Shown here piece by piece: positions 15,050 to 23,934 of a stretch of 45,171 nucleotides of DNA; position 1 is the first letter of the stretch, and the number at the start of each line of letters is the position of its first letter. The stretch is taken from assembly GCF_000189395.1 (NCBI RefSeq), contig NZ_AEPB01000035.1, forward strand, positions 1-45,171, given 5' to 3'. The notes under the pieces are model-generated. The model was not told the origin of the DNA. It did not search any database and worked only from the letters and a program-made list of their open reading frames with translations. The stretch comes from Planococcus donghaensis MPA1U2 (GTDB taxonomy: Bacteria > Bacillota > Bacilli > Bacillales_A > Planococcaceae). The translations under genes were made by a program, and so were the position numbers.

Positions 15050-16048
15050 ATGGTACTTTTAAACGACGTAAAAAAAGCACATGAAAAAATACAAAATCGC
15101 ATTCACGTAACCCCAATTATTACTTCTTCGCAATTAAATAAGCATTGTGAAAGGGAAGTGTTTTTAAAAGCCGAGCATCTCCAAAAAACGGGTTCATTTA
15201 AAATAAGAGGAGCAACAAACGCTGTGATGCAAGCAGTTGCAGCAGGTGCAAGCTTTGTCACAGCTGCTTCATCTGGAAATCATGGGCAGGCGGTTGCTTA
15301 CATTGCTGGTCAGTTAGGCGTATCCGCAGTAATTGTAGTGCCAGAGGATGCGAGTCGCGCTAAAATAGAAGCCATTAAAGATTATGGAGCAGAAATCGAG
15401 TATTGCGGACTGACCTCTGATGAACGGATACCAAGAGCTAAGCAACGCGCCAAAGAAAGAAACGGTGTGTATATTCCCCCTTATGACGATCCGGCGGTAA
15501 TTGCGGGACAAGGAACAATCGCATTAGAAATTTTAGAGCAGTTGCCTAATGTCGATGTAATTGTTGTACCAGTCGGGGGAGGTGGGTTGATGAGTGGGAT
15601 TTTATGCGCGGTCAAAAATTCGAAACCAGAAGTTCACGTCGTGGGGGTAGAGCCGGAAAGTGCCAATGATACGTATCTTTCGCTTCAAAACAGAAGGATC
15701 ACGGCGATTTCTGGAACGTCAACCTTGGCAGATGGACTACGTACCACACAGCCGGGAGATGTAACATTTCCTATCCTACAAGAGCATTTAGACGAATTGG
15801 TCTTAGTTACAGAAGAAGAAATAAAAAAAGCATTTCAATTTCTCCTAGAACGCACTAAGCAATTGGTAGAACCCTCAGGTGCGACGGCTCTAGCAGCTGT
15901 AATGGTCGGTAAAGTTGGAAAGCCAAATGAAAAAATTGCGGTGGTTTTGTCCGGTGGAAATGTAGATCTCTATCAAATTTCAACCCTTTTAAAAAACGAC
16001 ATGTTTAACGATGAACTGAGCGGGAAAAAAGGCAGTAAAGAAGTATAG
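15050..16048 (+). CDS. Threonine/serine dehydratase, PLP fold type II
   Basis: PLP enzyme of 332 residues that deaminates threonine or serine to the 2-oxo acid and ammonia. KTGSFKIRGA gives the PLP-binding Lys51; SSGNHGQA (about 75-82) binds the carboxylate; VGGGGL (about 175-180) holds the PLP phosphate. There is no C-terminal regulatory ACT-like domain, so it resembles the catabolic TdcB/serine-racemase branch, not long biosynthetic IlvA. Racemase activity cannot be excluded. ATG used with AAAGGAG 8 bases upstream; an earlier ATG has no site. A 50-residue protein gene follows at 28 bases, probably in the same operon. Confidence 0.88.
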   Translation: MVLLNDVKKAHEKIQNRIHVTPIITSSQLNKHCEREVFLKAEHLQKTGSFKIRGATNAVMQAVAAGASFVTAASSGNHGQAVAYIAGQLGVSAVIVVPEDASRAKIEAIKDYGAEIEYCGLTSDERIPRAKQRAKERNGVYIPPYDDPAVIAGQGTIALEILEQLPNVDVIVVPVGGGGLMSGILCAVKNSKPEVHVVGVEPESANDTYLSLQNRRITAISGTSTLADGLRTTQPGDVTFPILQEHLDELVLVTEEEIKKAFQFLLERTKQLVEPSGATALAAVMVGKVGKPNEKIAVVLSGGNVDLYQISTLLKNDMFNDELSGKKGSKEV

Positions 16049-16076
16049 AGATTAAATCTGAAAGGGATTGGTGAAA

Positions 16077-16229
16077 ATGAGTAACGAAAAAGAACCGCAT
16101 GAAAAGTTGACAGATAAAGATTTGGATTTAACCTCAGCACAAGAAGTACACTACAGTGAAGATTTTAAAAAAGCGGATAATGCAGCCAAAGAGGACGATC
16201 AACAAAAAAACAAAGATGATGATAAGTAA
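16077..16229 (+). CDS. Small hydrophilic protein of 50 residues, unknown
   Basis: Sequence starts MSNEKEPHEKLTDKDLDLTS and ends in a Lys/Asp-rich DDQQKNKDDDK tail, with no hydrophobic segment; probably disordered. ATG with a moderate site (GGTG close by, AAAGGG further up). Good codon use, position 28 bases after the dehydratase, and a near-perfect terminator 4 bases after its stop support a real gene. No family recognised. Confidence 0.65.
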   Translation: MSNEKEPHEKLTDKDLDLTSAQEVHYSEDFKKADNAAKEDDQQKNKDDDK

Positions 16230-16233
16230 GAAG

Positions 16234-16278
16234 CAAGCGGATTTATTACTCAGGTAATAAATCCGCTTGTTTTTTTTG
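16234..16278 (+). terminator. Rho-independent terminator
   Basis: A 15-pair perfect stem (CAAGCGGATTTATTA / TAATAAATCCGCTTG) with six-base loop and nine U residues. It ends the dehydratase operon. Confidence 0.95.
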
Positions 16279-16330
16279 TCATCTGCTTCTTGCAATAAAA
16301 AATTGAAAGGGCTAACATGAAGTTTAAGTA

Positions 16331-16359
16331 TTCTGAACATACCGACTAGTCAGTATAAA
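16331..16359 (+). promoter_or_regulatory. Promoter of the acyl-CoA operon overlapped by a palindromic operator
   Basis: TTCTGA, 17-base spacer, TATAAA. Bases 16339-16356, ATACCGACTAGTCAGTAT, are an 18-bp palindrome matching itself at 16 of 18 positions around CT|AG, filling the spacer and touching the -10. This is a typical place for a TetR-type repressor, and a TetR gene is second in the operon, so autoregulation is inferred. Confidence 0.7.
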
Positions 16360-16386
16360 GTGAGTTGCCTATAAGGAGGACAAAAG

Positions 16387-17160
16387 ATGACCGTCATGAA
16401 TTTATTTAAGTTAGAAGGAAAGACCGCGATTATTACAGGGGGAGGCAGAGGTCTTGGCGCAATGATGGCAGAAGCTTTTGCTGAAGCAGGTGCCAATATT
16501 GTCGTTTGTTCTCGAAAGCTGGAAGCCTGTCAAGAAACGACAAACAAACTCGAGCAAATGGGTGTAAAAACATTAGCGGTAGCTTGTGACGTGACGAATG
16601 AACGGGATGTAGAAAATGTGATTCAAAAAACGCTCGAAAAGTTTGGGTCAATTGATATTTTAGTAAATAATTCTGGTGCAACTTGGGGAGCCCCTGTTAT
16701 TAATATGCCACTAGATGCGTGGAAAAAAGTAATGGATGTAAATGTGACAGGTACATTCCTAATGAGCCGCGAAGTTGGAAAAACCATGATTGAACAAAAC
16801 AGTGGAAAAATCATTAATATTGCATCGGTTGCTGGATTGGGTGGGATTGACCCAACGTTGATGGACACTATCGGCTACAATACCAGCAAAGGTGCAGTTA
16901 TCACGTTCACGAAAGATTTAGCTGCAAAATGGGGACAGCATAATATTAATGTCAATGCGATAGCGCCCGGTTTCTTTCCAACTAAAATGTCCAAAGCCGT
17001 GATGGAAAAAGGCCAAGAAGGTTTACTCGCTAAAACACCTTTAAATCGATTTGGAACAGAAGAAGATTTAAAAGGAACTGCTTTGTTTTTAGCATCAAAG
17101 GCATCGGATTACATAACGGGGGATGTTGTTATCGTAGATGGTGGTATGCATGTTCTTTAG
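16387..17160 (+). CDS. SDR family oxidoreductase
   Basis: Classical short-chain dehydrogenase of 257 residues. The cofactor loop is TGGGRGLG (residues 18-25), then NNSG near 94-97, catalytic Ser147 (NIASVAG) and Tyr164-x-x-x-Lys168 (YNTSK). Ends DGGMHVL as in many beta-oxo reductase-like enzymes. First gene of an operon with a TetR regulator, thioesterase, FadE-like dehydrogenase and quinone oxidoreductase, so a hydroxyacyl-CoA or similar alcohol is a likely substrate (inference). ATG with GGAGGA 6 bases upstream, just downstream of the operator promoter. Confidence 0.88.
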   Translation: MTVMNLFKLEGKTAIITGGGRGLGAMMAEAFAEAGANIVVCSRKLEACQETTNKLEQMGVKTLAVACDVTNERDVENVIQKTLEKFGSIDILVNNSGATWGAPVINMPLDAWKKVMDVNVTGTFLMSREVGKTMIEQNSGKIINIASVAGLGGIDPTLMDTIGYNTSKGAVITFTKDLAAKWGQHNINVNAIAPGFFPTKMSKAVMEKGQEGLLAKTPLNRFGTEEDLKGTALFLASKASDYITGDVVIVDGGMHVL

Positions 17161-17188
17161 TCTATAGGAAAACGAATGGCGGCGAACA

Positions 17189-17749
17189 ATGATGAAAAAC
17201 AAAATTAAACAAACGAGCATTCTTTTGTTTGAGAAAAAAGGTTTTACCGAAACCTCCATTCAAGATATTGTCGGAGAATTAGGGGTGACAAAAGGGACTT
17301 TTTACTATTATTTCGGAAGTAAAGAACAGTTGTTAATGGATATTCATATTGGTTATATCGACAAATTACTAGAGAGACAAAGAGCTATTCGTCAAGAATA
17401 TCCCAGCAGTCGTATGAAACTTGAACAACTGATCGCATTACTAATTGCAGATATTGCAAATCATGGGCCAAGCGGCAAAGTGTTTTTTCGGGAAATGCGT
17501 CACTTAGACAAAGACAATGCGGTAAAGGTAAAAAAGAAACGTGAGAGCTTCAGGAAAAACTTAGAGGAGATTATAAGTGAAGGAGTTGCTCAACAGGAGT
17601 TTCGTGATGGACTTGAACCCGAACTGGTCGCTTTTGCTATTTTAGGGGTTACAAATTGGAGTTATCAATGGTTTAACCCGTCAGGTAAGGTTTCGGCGGA
17701 TCAATTAGCTCAAATATATAGTGATTTAATTCTTCATGGCATTGCTTGA
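17189..17749 (+). CDS. TetR/AcrR family transcriptional regulator
   Basis: DNA-binding repressor of 186 residues. The N-terminal helix-turn-helix is clear: FEKKGFTETSIQDIVGELGV, then TKGTFYYYFGSKEQLLMDI. The C-terminal ligand domain has NWSYQWFNPSGKVSADQLAQ, seen in regulators of lipid or steroid catabolism (KstR2/FadR-like), so an acyl-CoA ligand is likely. It lies 28 bases after the SDR gene and 20 before the thioesterase. The probable operator is the 18-bp palindrome before the SDR gene. Start is ATG at 17189 or 17192; both have only a weak site (GGCGG). Confidence 0.9.
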   Translation: MMKNKIKQTSILLFEKKGFTETSIQDIVGELGVTKGTFYYYFGSKEQLLMDIHIGYIDKLLERQRAIRQEYPSSRMKLEQLIALLIADIANHGPSGKVFFREMRHLDKDNAVKVKKKRESFRKNLEEIISEGVAQQEFRDGLEPELVAFAILGVTNWSYQWFNPSGKVSADQLAQIYSDLILHGIA

Positions 17750-17769
17750 TGCAGAGAGGAGGAAGAAAG

Positions 17770-18192
17770 ATGGCGTTTGAAGTCCCGGTGAAAGCAAGGT
17801 TTTGTGAAACAGATGCGTTGGGTCACATAAGCAATATTAGTTACTTTATTTACTTAGAAGAAGCACGCACTGATTTTTTTGCGGAATTAGGGTTTGGTGG
17901 TGATATTAATAATTGGAATATCATTTTGGCATCCATTAAATGCGACTTTGTAAAACAAGGACATTACAATCAACAATTAATCGTTCTGACAGAAGTGAGT
18001 CATATTGGAAATTCAAGTTTCCAACTTGTGCACGAAATTAAAGATGCAGAGAGTGGCGAATTGATAGCAAAAGGTGAAGCAAGTGCGGTGCATTTTAATT
18101 TTGAGACACAAAAAAGTGAAAAGTTGCCAGATAATAAACGTAAAAAATTGGAAAAATATTTAGTTGTGGAGGAAAGCCATAGTGGAAACTAA
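17770..18192 (+). CDS. Acyl-CoA thioesterase, 4HBT hotdog family (YbgC/FadM-like)
   Basis: Hotdog protein of 140 residues. RFCETDALGHISNISYFIYL contains the Asp of the 4-hydroxybenzoyl-CoA thioesterase-type active site (T-D-x-x-G-H-x-N). It should release free acids from acyl-CoA made or used by the neighbouring enzymes. ATG with GAGAGGAGG 7 bases upstream; an ATG at 17746 overlaps the TetR stop and lacks a site. Its end overlaps the next gene by 11 bases, indicating coupled translation. Confidence 0.88.
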   Translation: MAFEVPVKARFCETDALGHISNISYFIYLEEARTDFFAELGFGGDINNWNIILASIKCDFVKQGHYNQQLIVLTEVSHIGNSSFQLVHEIKDAESGELIAKGEASAVHFNFETQKSEKLPDNKRKKLEKYLVVEESHSGN

Positions 18193-19948
18193 AACTTCTG
18201 CCTATACTGGTGCAGCTTTTTTATACCAAGCATCTGGTAACTTTTTCACTCCAGAAGATTTTACGGAAGAACACCGATTGATTGCAAAAACAGCAAAACG
18301 CTTTTTAGAAAAAGAAGTACGGCCAAATAATGAAGAGATTGAAAAACAAAATTTCGGAGTGGTTCAAACTTTGTTTGAAAAAGCGGGAGAACTAGGATTA
18401 CTCGGTCATAGTGTTCCTGAAAATTATGGCGGACTTGGTCTCGATAAAATTAGTAAAGGATTAGTGGGTGAATCACTTGGCTCAGCCGGGAGCTATGGAG
18501 TGGCACATTCCAATCATACGTGCATCGCAACTTTACCAATTACTTATTTTGGCACCCCGCAACAAAAAGAAACGTATTTGCCAAAACTTGCTTCAGGGGA
18601 ATTTATCGGAGCGTATTGCCTGACAGAACCAGGTGCAGGTTCAGATGCTTTGTCTGCAAAAACAACAGCGAAACTCAATGAGGAAAAGACTCACTACATA
18701 ATAAATGGAACAAAAATGTTTATTACCAACGCGGAATTTGCAGATACATTCATCGTTTATGCAAAAGTAAATGGAACGGCTTTTACAGCATTTATCGTTG
18801 AAAAAGACCATCCAGGTTTATCGCTTGGTCCAGAAGAACAGAAAATGGGCATTAAAGGTTCCTCAACGCGTGCCGTGATTTTTGAAGACTGTGAAGTACC
18901 TGTAGAAAACCTACTTGGGGAGATTGGCAAAGGGCATATCATTGCATTAAACGTTTTAAATTTAGGTCGCTATAATTTAGGGTCTGCCTGTATGGGTGCT
19001 GCAAAATATGGTTTAGAGCTTACATTAAAATATACGAGTGAGCGTCGTCAATTCGGAAAAGCAATTGCCGAATTTTCAGCGACACAAGAAAAATTAGCTA
19101 ATATGGCCCTTCAAATTTATGCTTCCGAATCGTTGCAATACCGTACTGCTGGCTATCTTGAAAGCGCATTAGGCGATCTTTATGATTCGCAAGATCATCC
19201 TGAAATTGCGAAGCAGTTAATGGAGTATGCAGTGGAATGCGCAGTTTGCAAAGTACATGGTTCAGAAACATTAGATTTTATAGTGGACGAAGCACTTCAA
19301 TTGCACGGTGGCTATGGATTTATAAAAGAATACAAAATTGAACAACTATATCGAGATTCGCGGATCAATCGAATCTTCGAAGGCACTAACGAAGTGAATA
19401 GATTACTCATCGTCGGGAATTTACTGAAACAGACAGCTAAAGGGAAAGTGCCATTACAAAAACTAATGGCATCTGTGGTAGAAGAATTGGCAGCGCCAAA
19501 GCCCTTAACCGATGACGTCCTTGCTAATGAAATAGAAGCGATTCATGCAATTCGGCGAGTCTTTCTTTTTTGCATCGGAATTTGTTATGAAACCTATAGT
19601 GCAGAACTAATGGAAGAACAAGAAATTTTAATGGCATTGGCAAATATCGGTATCGCATTATATTCATTGGAATCCGCTGTCATGAGAACAGCAAAAGCGG
19701 TTGGATCTGAAACACAAGAGCAACATACACAAAAAATTTTAATGGCACAAGCAATGACGGGCGATGTTTTGCTTGAAGTAGAAATGAGTGCACGTAAAAT
19801 ACTGCAGGCTGCTTCTTCAGAAAATCAATTGACACGTCACACGGCAGTTATAACAAATGAATTGAGTCGATTGCAAAAAAGTGGGCTAGATCAAGTGAAA
19901 CGGCAAATTGCCAAAAACGTATTAGAGGCAAATCAGTATATTTCTTAG
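18182..19948 (+). CDS. Acyl-CoA dehydrogenase (FadE-like, long form)
   Basis: FAD enzyme of 588 residues that introduces the 2,3 double bond in acyl-CoA, first step of beta-oxidation. The usual core is present: YCLTEPGAGSDALSAKTTA binds flavin and substrate, then RRQFGKAIAEF, LQLHGGYGFIKEY and YRDSRINRIFEGTNE. A C-terminal extension of about 170 residues matches the B. subtilis FadE (YusJ) architecture. The start is GTG with GGAGG 9 bases upstream, inside the end of the thioesterase gene. The operon continues after 11 bases. Confidence 0.92.
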   Translation: METKTSAYTGAAFLYQASGNFFTPEDFTEEHRLIAKTAKRFLEKEVRPNNEEIEKQNFGVVQTLFEKAGELGLLGHSVPENYGGLGLDKISKGLVGESLGSAGSYGVAHSNHTCIATLPITYFGTPQQKETYLPKLASGEFIGAYCLTEPGAGSDALSAKTTAKLNEEKTHYIINGTKMFITNAEFADTFIVYAKVNGTAFTAFIVEKDHPGLSLGPEEQKMGIKGSSTRAVIFEDCEVPVENLLGEIGKGHIIALNVLNLGRYNLGSACMGAAKYGLELTLKYTSERRQFGKAIAEFSATQEKLANMALQIYASESLQYRTAGYLESALGDLYDSQDHPEIAKQLMEYAVECAVCKVHGSETLDFIVDEALQLHGGYGFIKEYKIEQLYRDSRINRIFEGTNEVNRLLIVGNLLKQTAKGKVPLQKLMASVVEELAAPKPLTDDVLANEIEAIHAIRRVFLFCIGICYETYSAELMEEQEILMALANIGIALYSLESAVMRTAKAVGSETQEQHTQKILMAQAMTGDVLLEVEMSARKILQAASSENQLTRHTAVITNELSRLQKSGLDQVKRQIAKNVLEANQYIS

Positions 19949-19959
19949 GGGGAGTATTA

Positions 19960-20934
19960 ATGAAGGCTATAAAATTTGAAGAGTTTGGTGGACCAGAAGT
20001 CTTGCAACTCGTAGAGGTTGAAAAACCAGATTTTGCTGATACAGAAGTAATTGTGGAAGTAAAAGCGATTGGCATTAATTATGCAGATACAGCTAGGCGT
20101 GAAGGGAAATATGTTGTGCAAACTGAACTGCCTTATATTCCAGGCTCAGAAGTGGCAGGAGTAATTGTCGCAAGCGGAAAAGATGTAGAGAATTTCAAAG
20201 CAGGAGATCGTGTGGTTGCATTAATCGGTTCTGCAGGATATGCAGAATTTGCTGCAGTTGATGAAAGTGTTTTAAACAAAATTCCGGAAGGAGTCGACTT
20301 TGATCAAGCTGTAGCACTGCCATTACAAGGGTTGAGTGCTTATCACATATTAAAAACGATGGGACGCATTCAAAAAGGAGAGACCGTCTTAATTCATGCA
20401 GCTGCAGGTGGGGTTGGGGCAATTGCCTTACAATTGGCTCGGATTTTTGGAGCGGAAACAATTATTGCGACGGCGAGTACCGAAGAGAAACTGTTTCATG
20501 CACAGAAAATGGGGGCAACTCATTTAGTTAACTACACAGAAGAAGGATGGGTCGACAAAGTAAAAAATATTACCGGTGGTAGAGGAGTAGATTTGGCACT
20601 AGAAATGGTCGGTGGTGAAGTATTCAATAAAACATTAAAATGCTTGGCTCCATTTGGTCGAATTATTGTCTTTGGCGCGGCTAGTGGAGAACAGTCTTCT
20701 TTTAATCCGGGACAGTTAATGCGGAAAAATCAGTCGGTTATTGGTTTTTTCCTGCCCCAAATTATGCGAGATCCGGAATTGATCCACCACAGCTTTAATG
20801 AATTGCTCGCTTACATGAAGAGTGGGGAATTGGTCTTAACGATTGGTGGCGTGTATCCATTAGCGGACGCTGCAAAAGCACATTATTCATTGCAGGGAAG
20901 AAAAACGATTGGGAAATTAGTACTGCGGCCATGA
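19960..20934 (+). CDS. Quinone oxidoreductase-type MDR protein
   Basis: Medium-chain reductase of 324 residues, NADPH-dependent and probably zinc-free (no catalytic or structural Cys set). GINYADTARREG and the cofactor loop HAAAGGVGAIALQLAR are typical of quinone oxidoreductase/enoyl reductase members; PLADAAKAHYSLQGRKTIGK ends the family domain. It follows the acyl-CoA dehydrogenase by 11 bases with its own GGGGGAG site, so it is last in the operon. It may reduce an enoyl or quinone product of the pathway; the substrate is inferred only. No clear terminator follows. Confidence 0.88.
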   Translation: MKAIKFEEFGGPEVLQLVEVEKPDFADTEVIVEVKAIGINYADTARREGKYVVQTELPYIPGSEVAGVIVASGKDVENFKAGDRVVALIGSAGYAEFAAVDESVLNKIPEGVDFDQAVALPLQGLSAYHILKTMGRIQKGETVLIHAAAGGVGAIALQLARIFGAETIIATASTEEKLFHAQKMGATHLVNYTEEGWVDKVKNITGGRGVDLALEMVGGEVFNKTLKCLAPFGRIIVFGAASGEQSSFNPGQLMRKNQSVIGFFLPQIMRDPELIHHSFNELLAYMKSGELVLTIGGVYPLADAAKAHYSLQGRKTIGKLVLRP

Positions 20935-21034
20935 CGCATTTTCACAATTAAAATAATCACATCATAAAAAAGAATGTTCGTATGAAACGATTAAGTGAAT
21001 TTGGCGACAGGATATCGTATAGAGGAGTGAACTG

Positions 21035-21967
21035 ATGAAAATTTTAGTAGTGGGTGCTGGTGCAATTGGTGGATATTTCGGAGGGCGGTTACTCGAAAAA
21101 GGAGAAGACGTCACTTTTTTAGTAAGAGAACAAAGAAAAGAAAAGCTCCAGCAAACCGGGTTGGAAATTAGGAGCAAAAATGGTGATCTTCACGTAACCC
21201 CAAAGTTACTGACAAAAGACGATAACGGTCATCCATTTGATGTCATATTGGTTTCAACCAAATCGTATCATCTGGAACATGCGATAAAGGATATTCAACC
21301 TTTCGTCGGACCACAAACGATGATTTTGCCGTTGTTAAATGGAATCGCTCACCTTGAACTTTTGATTGAGGCATTCGGAGAAGAGCGAGTACTTGGTGGA
21401 TTGTGCTTTGTAGAAACGACTCTTTCAGAAGATGGTGCAATCGTTCAAACAAGTCCAATCAATCAATTGGTTTACGGAGAACGTACGGGTGAAAAAACGG
21501 AGCGTATTGAAAAGTTAGAACGATGCTTTAGTGGAACAAAAGCAGAATTTGTTAAGAGTGATAACATCAACCAAGACATGTGGCATAAATATTTGTTTAT
21601 AACGGCTATGTCAGGCATTACTTCTATGATGGAGGCGCCTATAGGACCAATCAGAGACCTCGAATCAGGTCAGCGTACCATAAAAGCATTTCTAGAAGAG
21701 CTAGTCGCAGTAATGGAAAAAATAGATGCGCCCATTCAACAAGGAATTGCTGAAATTCAGTTAAAACGAATAAATAGCATGGCCCCAGAGATGAAGTCAT
21801 CTATGCAGCGAGATATGGAAAAACAGCAGCCTACTGAATTTGAACATTTACAAGGTTATTTACTTACTCAAGCTAAAAAAATGGCCGTTCCTGTTCCGAT
21901 TTTGGAAACAATATATACAAAATTAAAGCTATATGAAGAAAAACAAAAAACCAGTAGTAACTTGTAA
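21035..21967 (+). CDS. panE: 2-dehydropantoate 2-reductase (ketopantoate reductase)
   Basis: NADPH-dependent enzyme of 310 residues that reduces ketopantoate to pantoate for CoA synthesis. VGAGAIGGYFGGRLLEKG (residues 6-23) is the dinucleotide fold; STKSYHLEHAI and PLLNGIAHLE are PanE blocks, and MWHKYLFITAMSGITSMM holds the catalytic Lys. Paralogs such as B. subtilis YkpB act on other 2-oxo acids, so the symbol is by similarity. ATG with GAGGAG 7 bases upstream. A separate unit in the same direction as the acyl-CoA operon; CoA supply beside acyl-CoA genes may be coincidence. Confidence 0.82.
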   Translation: MKILVVGAGAIGGYFGGRLLEKGEDVTFLVREQRKEKLQQTGLEIRSKNGDLHVTPKLLTKDDNGHPFDVILVSTKSYHLEHAIKDIQPFVGPQTMILPLLNGIAHLELLIEAFGEERVLGGLCFVETTLSEDGAIVQTSPINQLVYGERTGEKTERIEKLERCFSGTKAEFVKSDNINQDMWHKYLFITAMSGITSMMEAPIGPIRDLESGQRTIKAFLEELVAVMEKIDAPIQQGIAEIQLKRINSMAPEMKSSMQRDMEKQQPTEFEHLQGYLLTQAKKMAVPVPILETIYTKLKLYEEKQKTSSNL

Positions 21968-22055
21968 GTAACAGTTTTTTTAGCTAGTGAAATTAGCTAG
22001 GCGATAAATTTCTTTGGAAGTAAAAAGAAATATTTGTCAGAACATTTACATTCTT

Positions 22056-22084
22056 TTGACAGTCAACTATGATGAACATACAAG
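22056..22084 (+). promoter_or_regulatory. Promoter of cstA
   Basis: Perfect TTGACA, 17-base spacer, TACAAG (4 of 6). The -10 overlaps a cre site. Confidence 0.6.
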
Positions 22085-22092
22085 CGCTTTCA
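22079..22092 (+). promoter_or_regulatory. CcpA cre site before cstA
   Basis: TACAAGCGCTTTCA fits the cre consensus TGNAANCGNWNNCA at all but one defined position. It also forms part of an 8-pair hairpin (ACAAGCGC / GCGCTTGT, 22080-22101). Its place over the -10 predicts catabolite repression by CcpA. Confidence 0.75.
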
Positions 22093-22128
22093 TGCGCTTG
22101 TTTAAGATGACAAAAAGGGGTTGGAAAA

Positions 22129-23865
22129 ATGAATGCGATTGCATTAGCTGCTATTGGGATTTTTATCTTTATACTGGGTTACCGCTTTTATTCCAAATTT
22201 ATAGCAGAGAGAATCTTTAAGCTAGATCCGAATTACGTTACACCTGCCCATCGCTTTAAAGATGGCGTCGATTTTGTGCCTACCAATAAGTTTGTCTTAT
22301 GGGGTCATCATTTTACGTCAGTCGCTGGAGCTGCCCCTATTTTAGGTCCAGCCATTGCTGTGTATTGGGGATGGTTGCCGGCAGTGTTATGGGTAGTACT
22401 TGGAACAGTATTTGCAGCGGGGGTTCATGATTTTGGAACATTGGTGCTATCTGTTCGAAACAAAGGACAGTCAGTGGGAACACTTGCTCACCGTTTGATT
22501 GGGCAACGAGGAAAAGTATTGTTCCTGTTTATTATTTTAATTTTAGTATTAATGGTTAATGCCGTATTTGCTTGGGTTATTGCTAAGCTATTCATTTCTT
22601 ATCCTGCTAGTGTAGTACCGGTGTTTATCCAGATTCCTTTAGCAATGTGGATTGGTCATGCTGTGTATAAGAAAAACAAGAAAATGCTTATTCCTTCAGT
22701 ATTTGCTTTAGCGATTATGTACATAACTGCCATTGTTGCGAGCCAAGTGAGTTTCCTGCAAATTGACCTTGTTCAATATATGGGTGGAGAAAACGGAACA
22801 GGAATATTTGGACTTGATCCTATTTCAACGGCGTTCTTTATTTGGATCATCGTTTTGATGGTCTATGTTTACATCGCTTCTACGTTGCCGGTTTGGAAGT
22901 TACTTCAACCGCGTGACTTTATCAACTCACATCAATTGATTGTAGGGCTGGGTATTTTATATCTTGGGTTGTTATTTACAAACCCAGAGATAACGGCACC
23001 TATGACAAATCCAGATGCCGATATTTCTTGGTTCCCGTTATTGTTCATCACAATTGCTTGTGGTGCGATTTCCGGATTCCACGGACTTGTTTCGTCGGGA
23101 ACAACTTCAAAACAATTAGATAAAGAAACCGATGCTCGTTTTGTTGGGTATTTAGGGGCTGTCGGAGAAGGAGTCTTGGCATTAATTTCGATTATTGCTG
23201 TTATTACGTTATTCCCTGATCGCGAGTCATTCTTTGCCACTTATAGTAGTTTCCAAGCTTCTAACGGAGCAGGGTTAGGTGCTTTTATCGAAGGGGCTAC
23301 AGGGCTAGCGCAAGGATTGATGATTCCAGCAGATGTTGCTTCGACCATTGTTTCGATTATTGTTGTATCGTTTGCAGCGACTACTTTGGATACGTCAGTT
23401 CGATTAATGCGTTATATTATTTCAGAACTTGGAGTCGAATACAAAATTCCGTCTCTTGAGAAAAAACATGTGGCAACAACCATTGCGGTCGGTGCAAGTG
23501 CTGCACTTGTGTTACTTCCTGAAGGACCAAATGGTTTTGGTTCAGGTGGATACTTGTTATGGCCATTGTTCGGAACAGCCAATCAGTTGTTAGCGGGTAT
23601 CAGTTTATTACTAATCTCCATTTGGCTGAAAAAACTCGGGCGAAATTACATCATCACTATCGTTCCGATGATTTTCTTGATGTTTATGACGCTTTGGGCC
23701 ATGTTCCAGCAAGTGTTCTTGCAATGGGCATGGTATGCCAAACAGCCAAGTATGTTGCTATTCATATTCGGAGCAATCATTTTTGTCTTTACGCTCTGGA
23801 TCATTTTAACTGCAGTCCAAGCATTGTTGAACAAAACAGACCCTGATTTCTCAGGGGAAGAATAA
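22129..23865 (+). CDS. cstA: Carbon starvation protein CstA
   Basis: Polytopic membrane transporter of 578 residues with about 15-16 helices. FTSVAGAAPILGPAIAVYWG and AAGVHDFGTLVLSVRNKGQS are signature blocks, as is SGFHGLVSSGTTSKQLDKE. CstA-family proteins import peptides or pyruvate when carbon is short. The cre site fits repression while preferred sugar is present. ATG with GGGG 9 bases upstream. It is followed at 69 bases by a small CC-tailed protein gene and an ArsA-type ATPase; a hairpin without a U tail lies between, so partial read-through is possible. Confidence 0.93.
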   Translation: MNAIALAAIGIFIFILGYRFYSKFIAERIFKLDPNYVTPAHRFKDGVDFVPTNKFVLWGHHFTSVAGAAPILGPAIAVYWGWLPAVLWVVLGTVFAAGVHDFGTLVLSVRNKGQSVGTLAHRLIGQRGKVLFLFIILILVLMVNAVFAWVIAKLFISYPASVVPVFIQIPLAMWIGHAVYKKNKKMLIPSVFALAIMYITAIVASQVSFLQIDLVQYMGGENGTGIFGLDPISTAFFIWIIVLMVYVYIASTLPVWKLLQPRDFINSHQLIVGLGILYLGLLFTNPEITAPMTNPDADISWFPLLFITIACGAISGFHGLVSSGTTSKQLDKETDARFVGYLGAVGEGVLALISIIAVITLFPDRESFFATYSSFQASNGAGLGAFIEGATGLAQGLMIPADVASTIVSIIVVSFAATTLDTSVRLMRYIISELGVEYKIPSLEKKHVATTIAVGASAALVLLPEGPNGFGSGGYLLWPLFGTANQLLAGISLLLISIWLKKLGRNYIITIVPMIFLMFMTLWAMFQQVFLQWAWYAKQPSMLLFIFGAIIFVFTLWIILTAVQALLNKTDPDFSGEE

Positions 23866-23880
23866 AATATAAAAATGGGT

Positions 23881-23907
23881 AAGGGATCATGAAAATTGTG
23901 ATCCCTT
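23881..23907 (+). other. Intercistronic hairpin after cstA
   Basis: Stem AAGGGATCA / TGATCCCTT, 9 perfect pairs, but followed by CCATTTATATT, not a U run. It may be a processing or weak attenuation site, not a full terminator. Confidence 0.5.
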
Positions 23908-23934
23908 CCATTTATATTAGAAAGAGGTGTCGAT

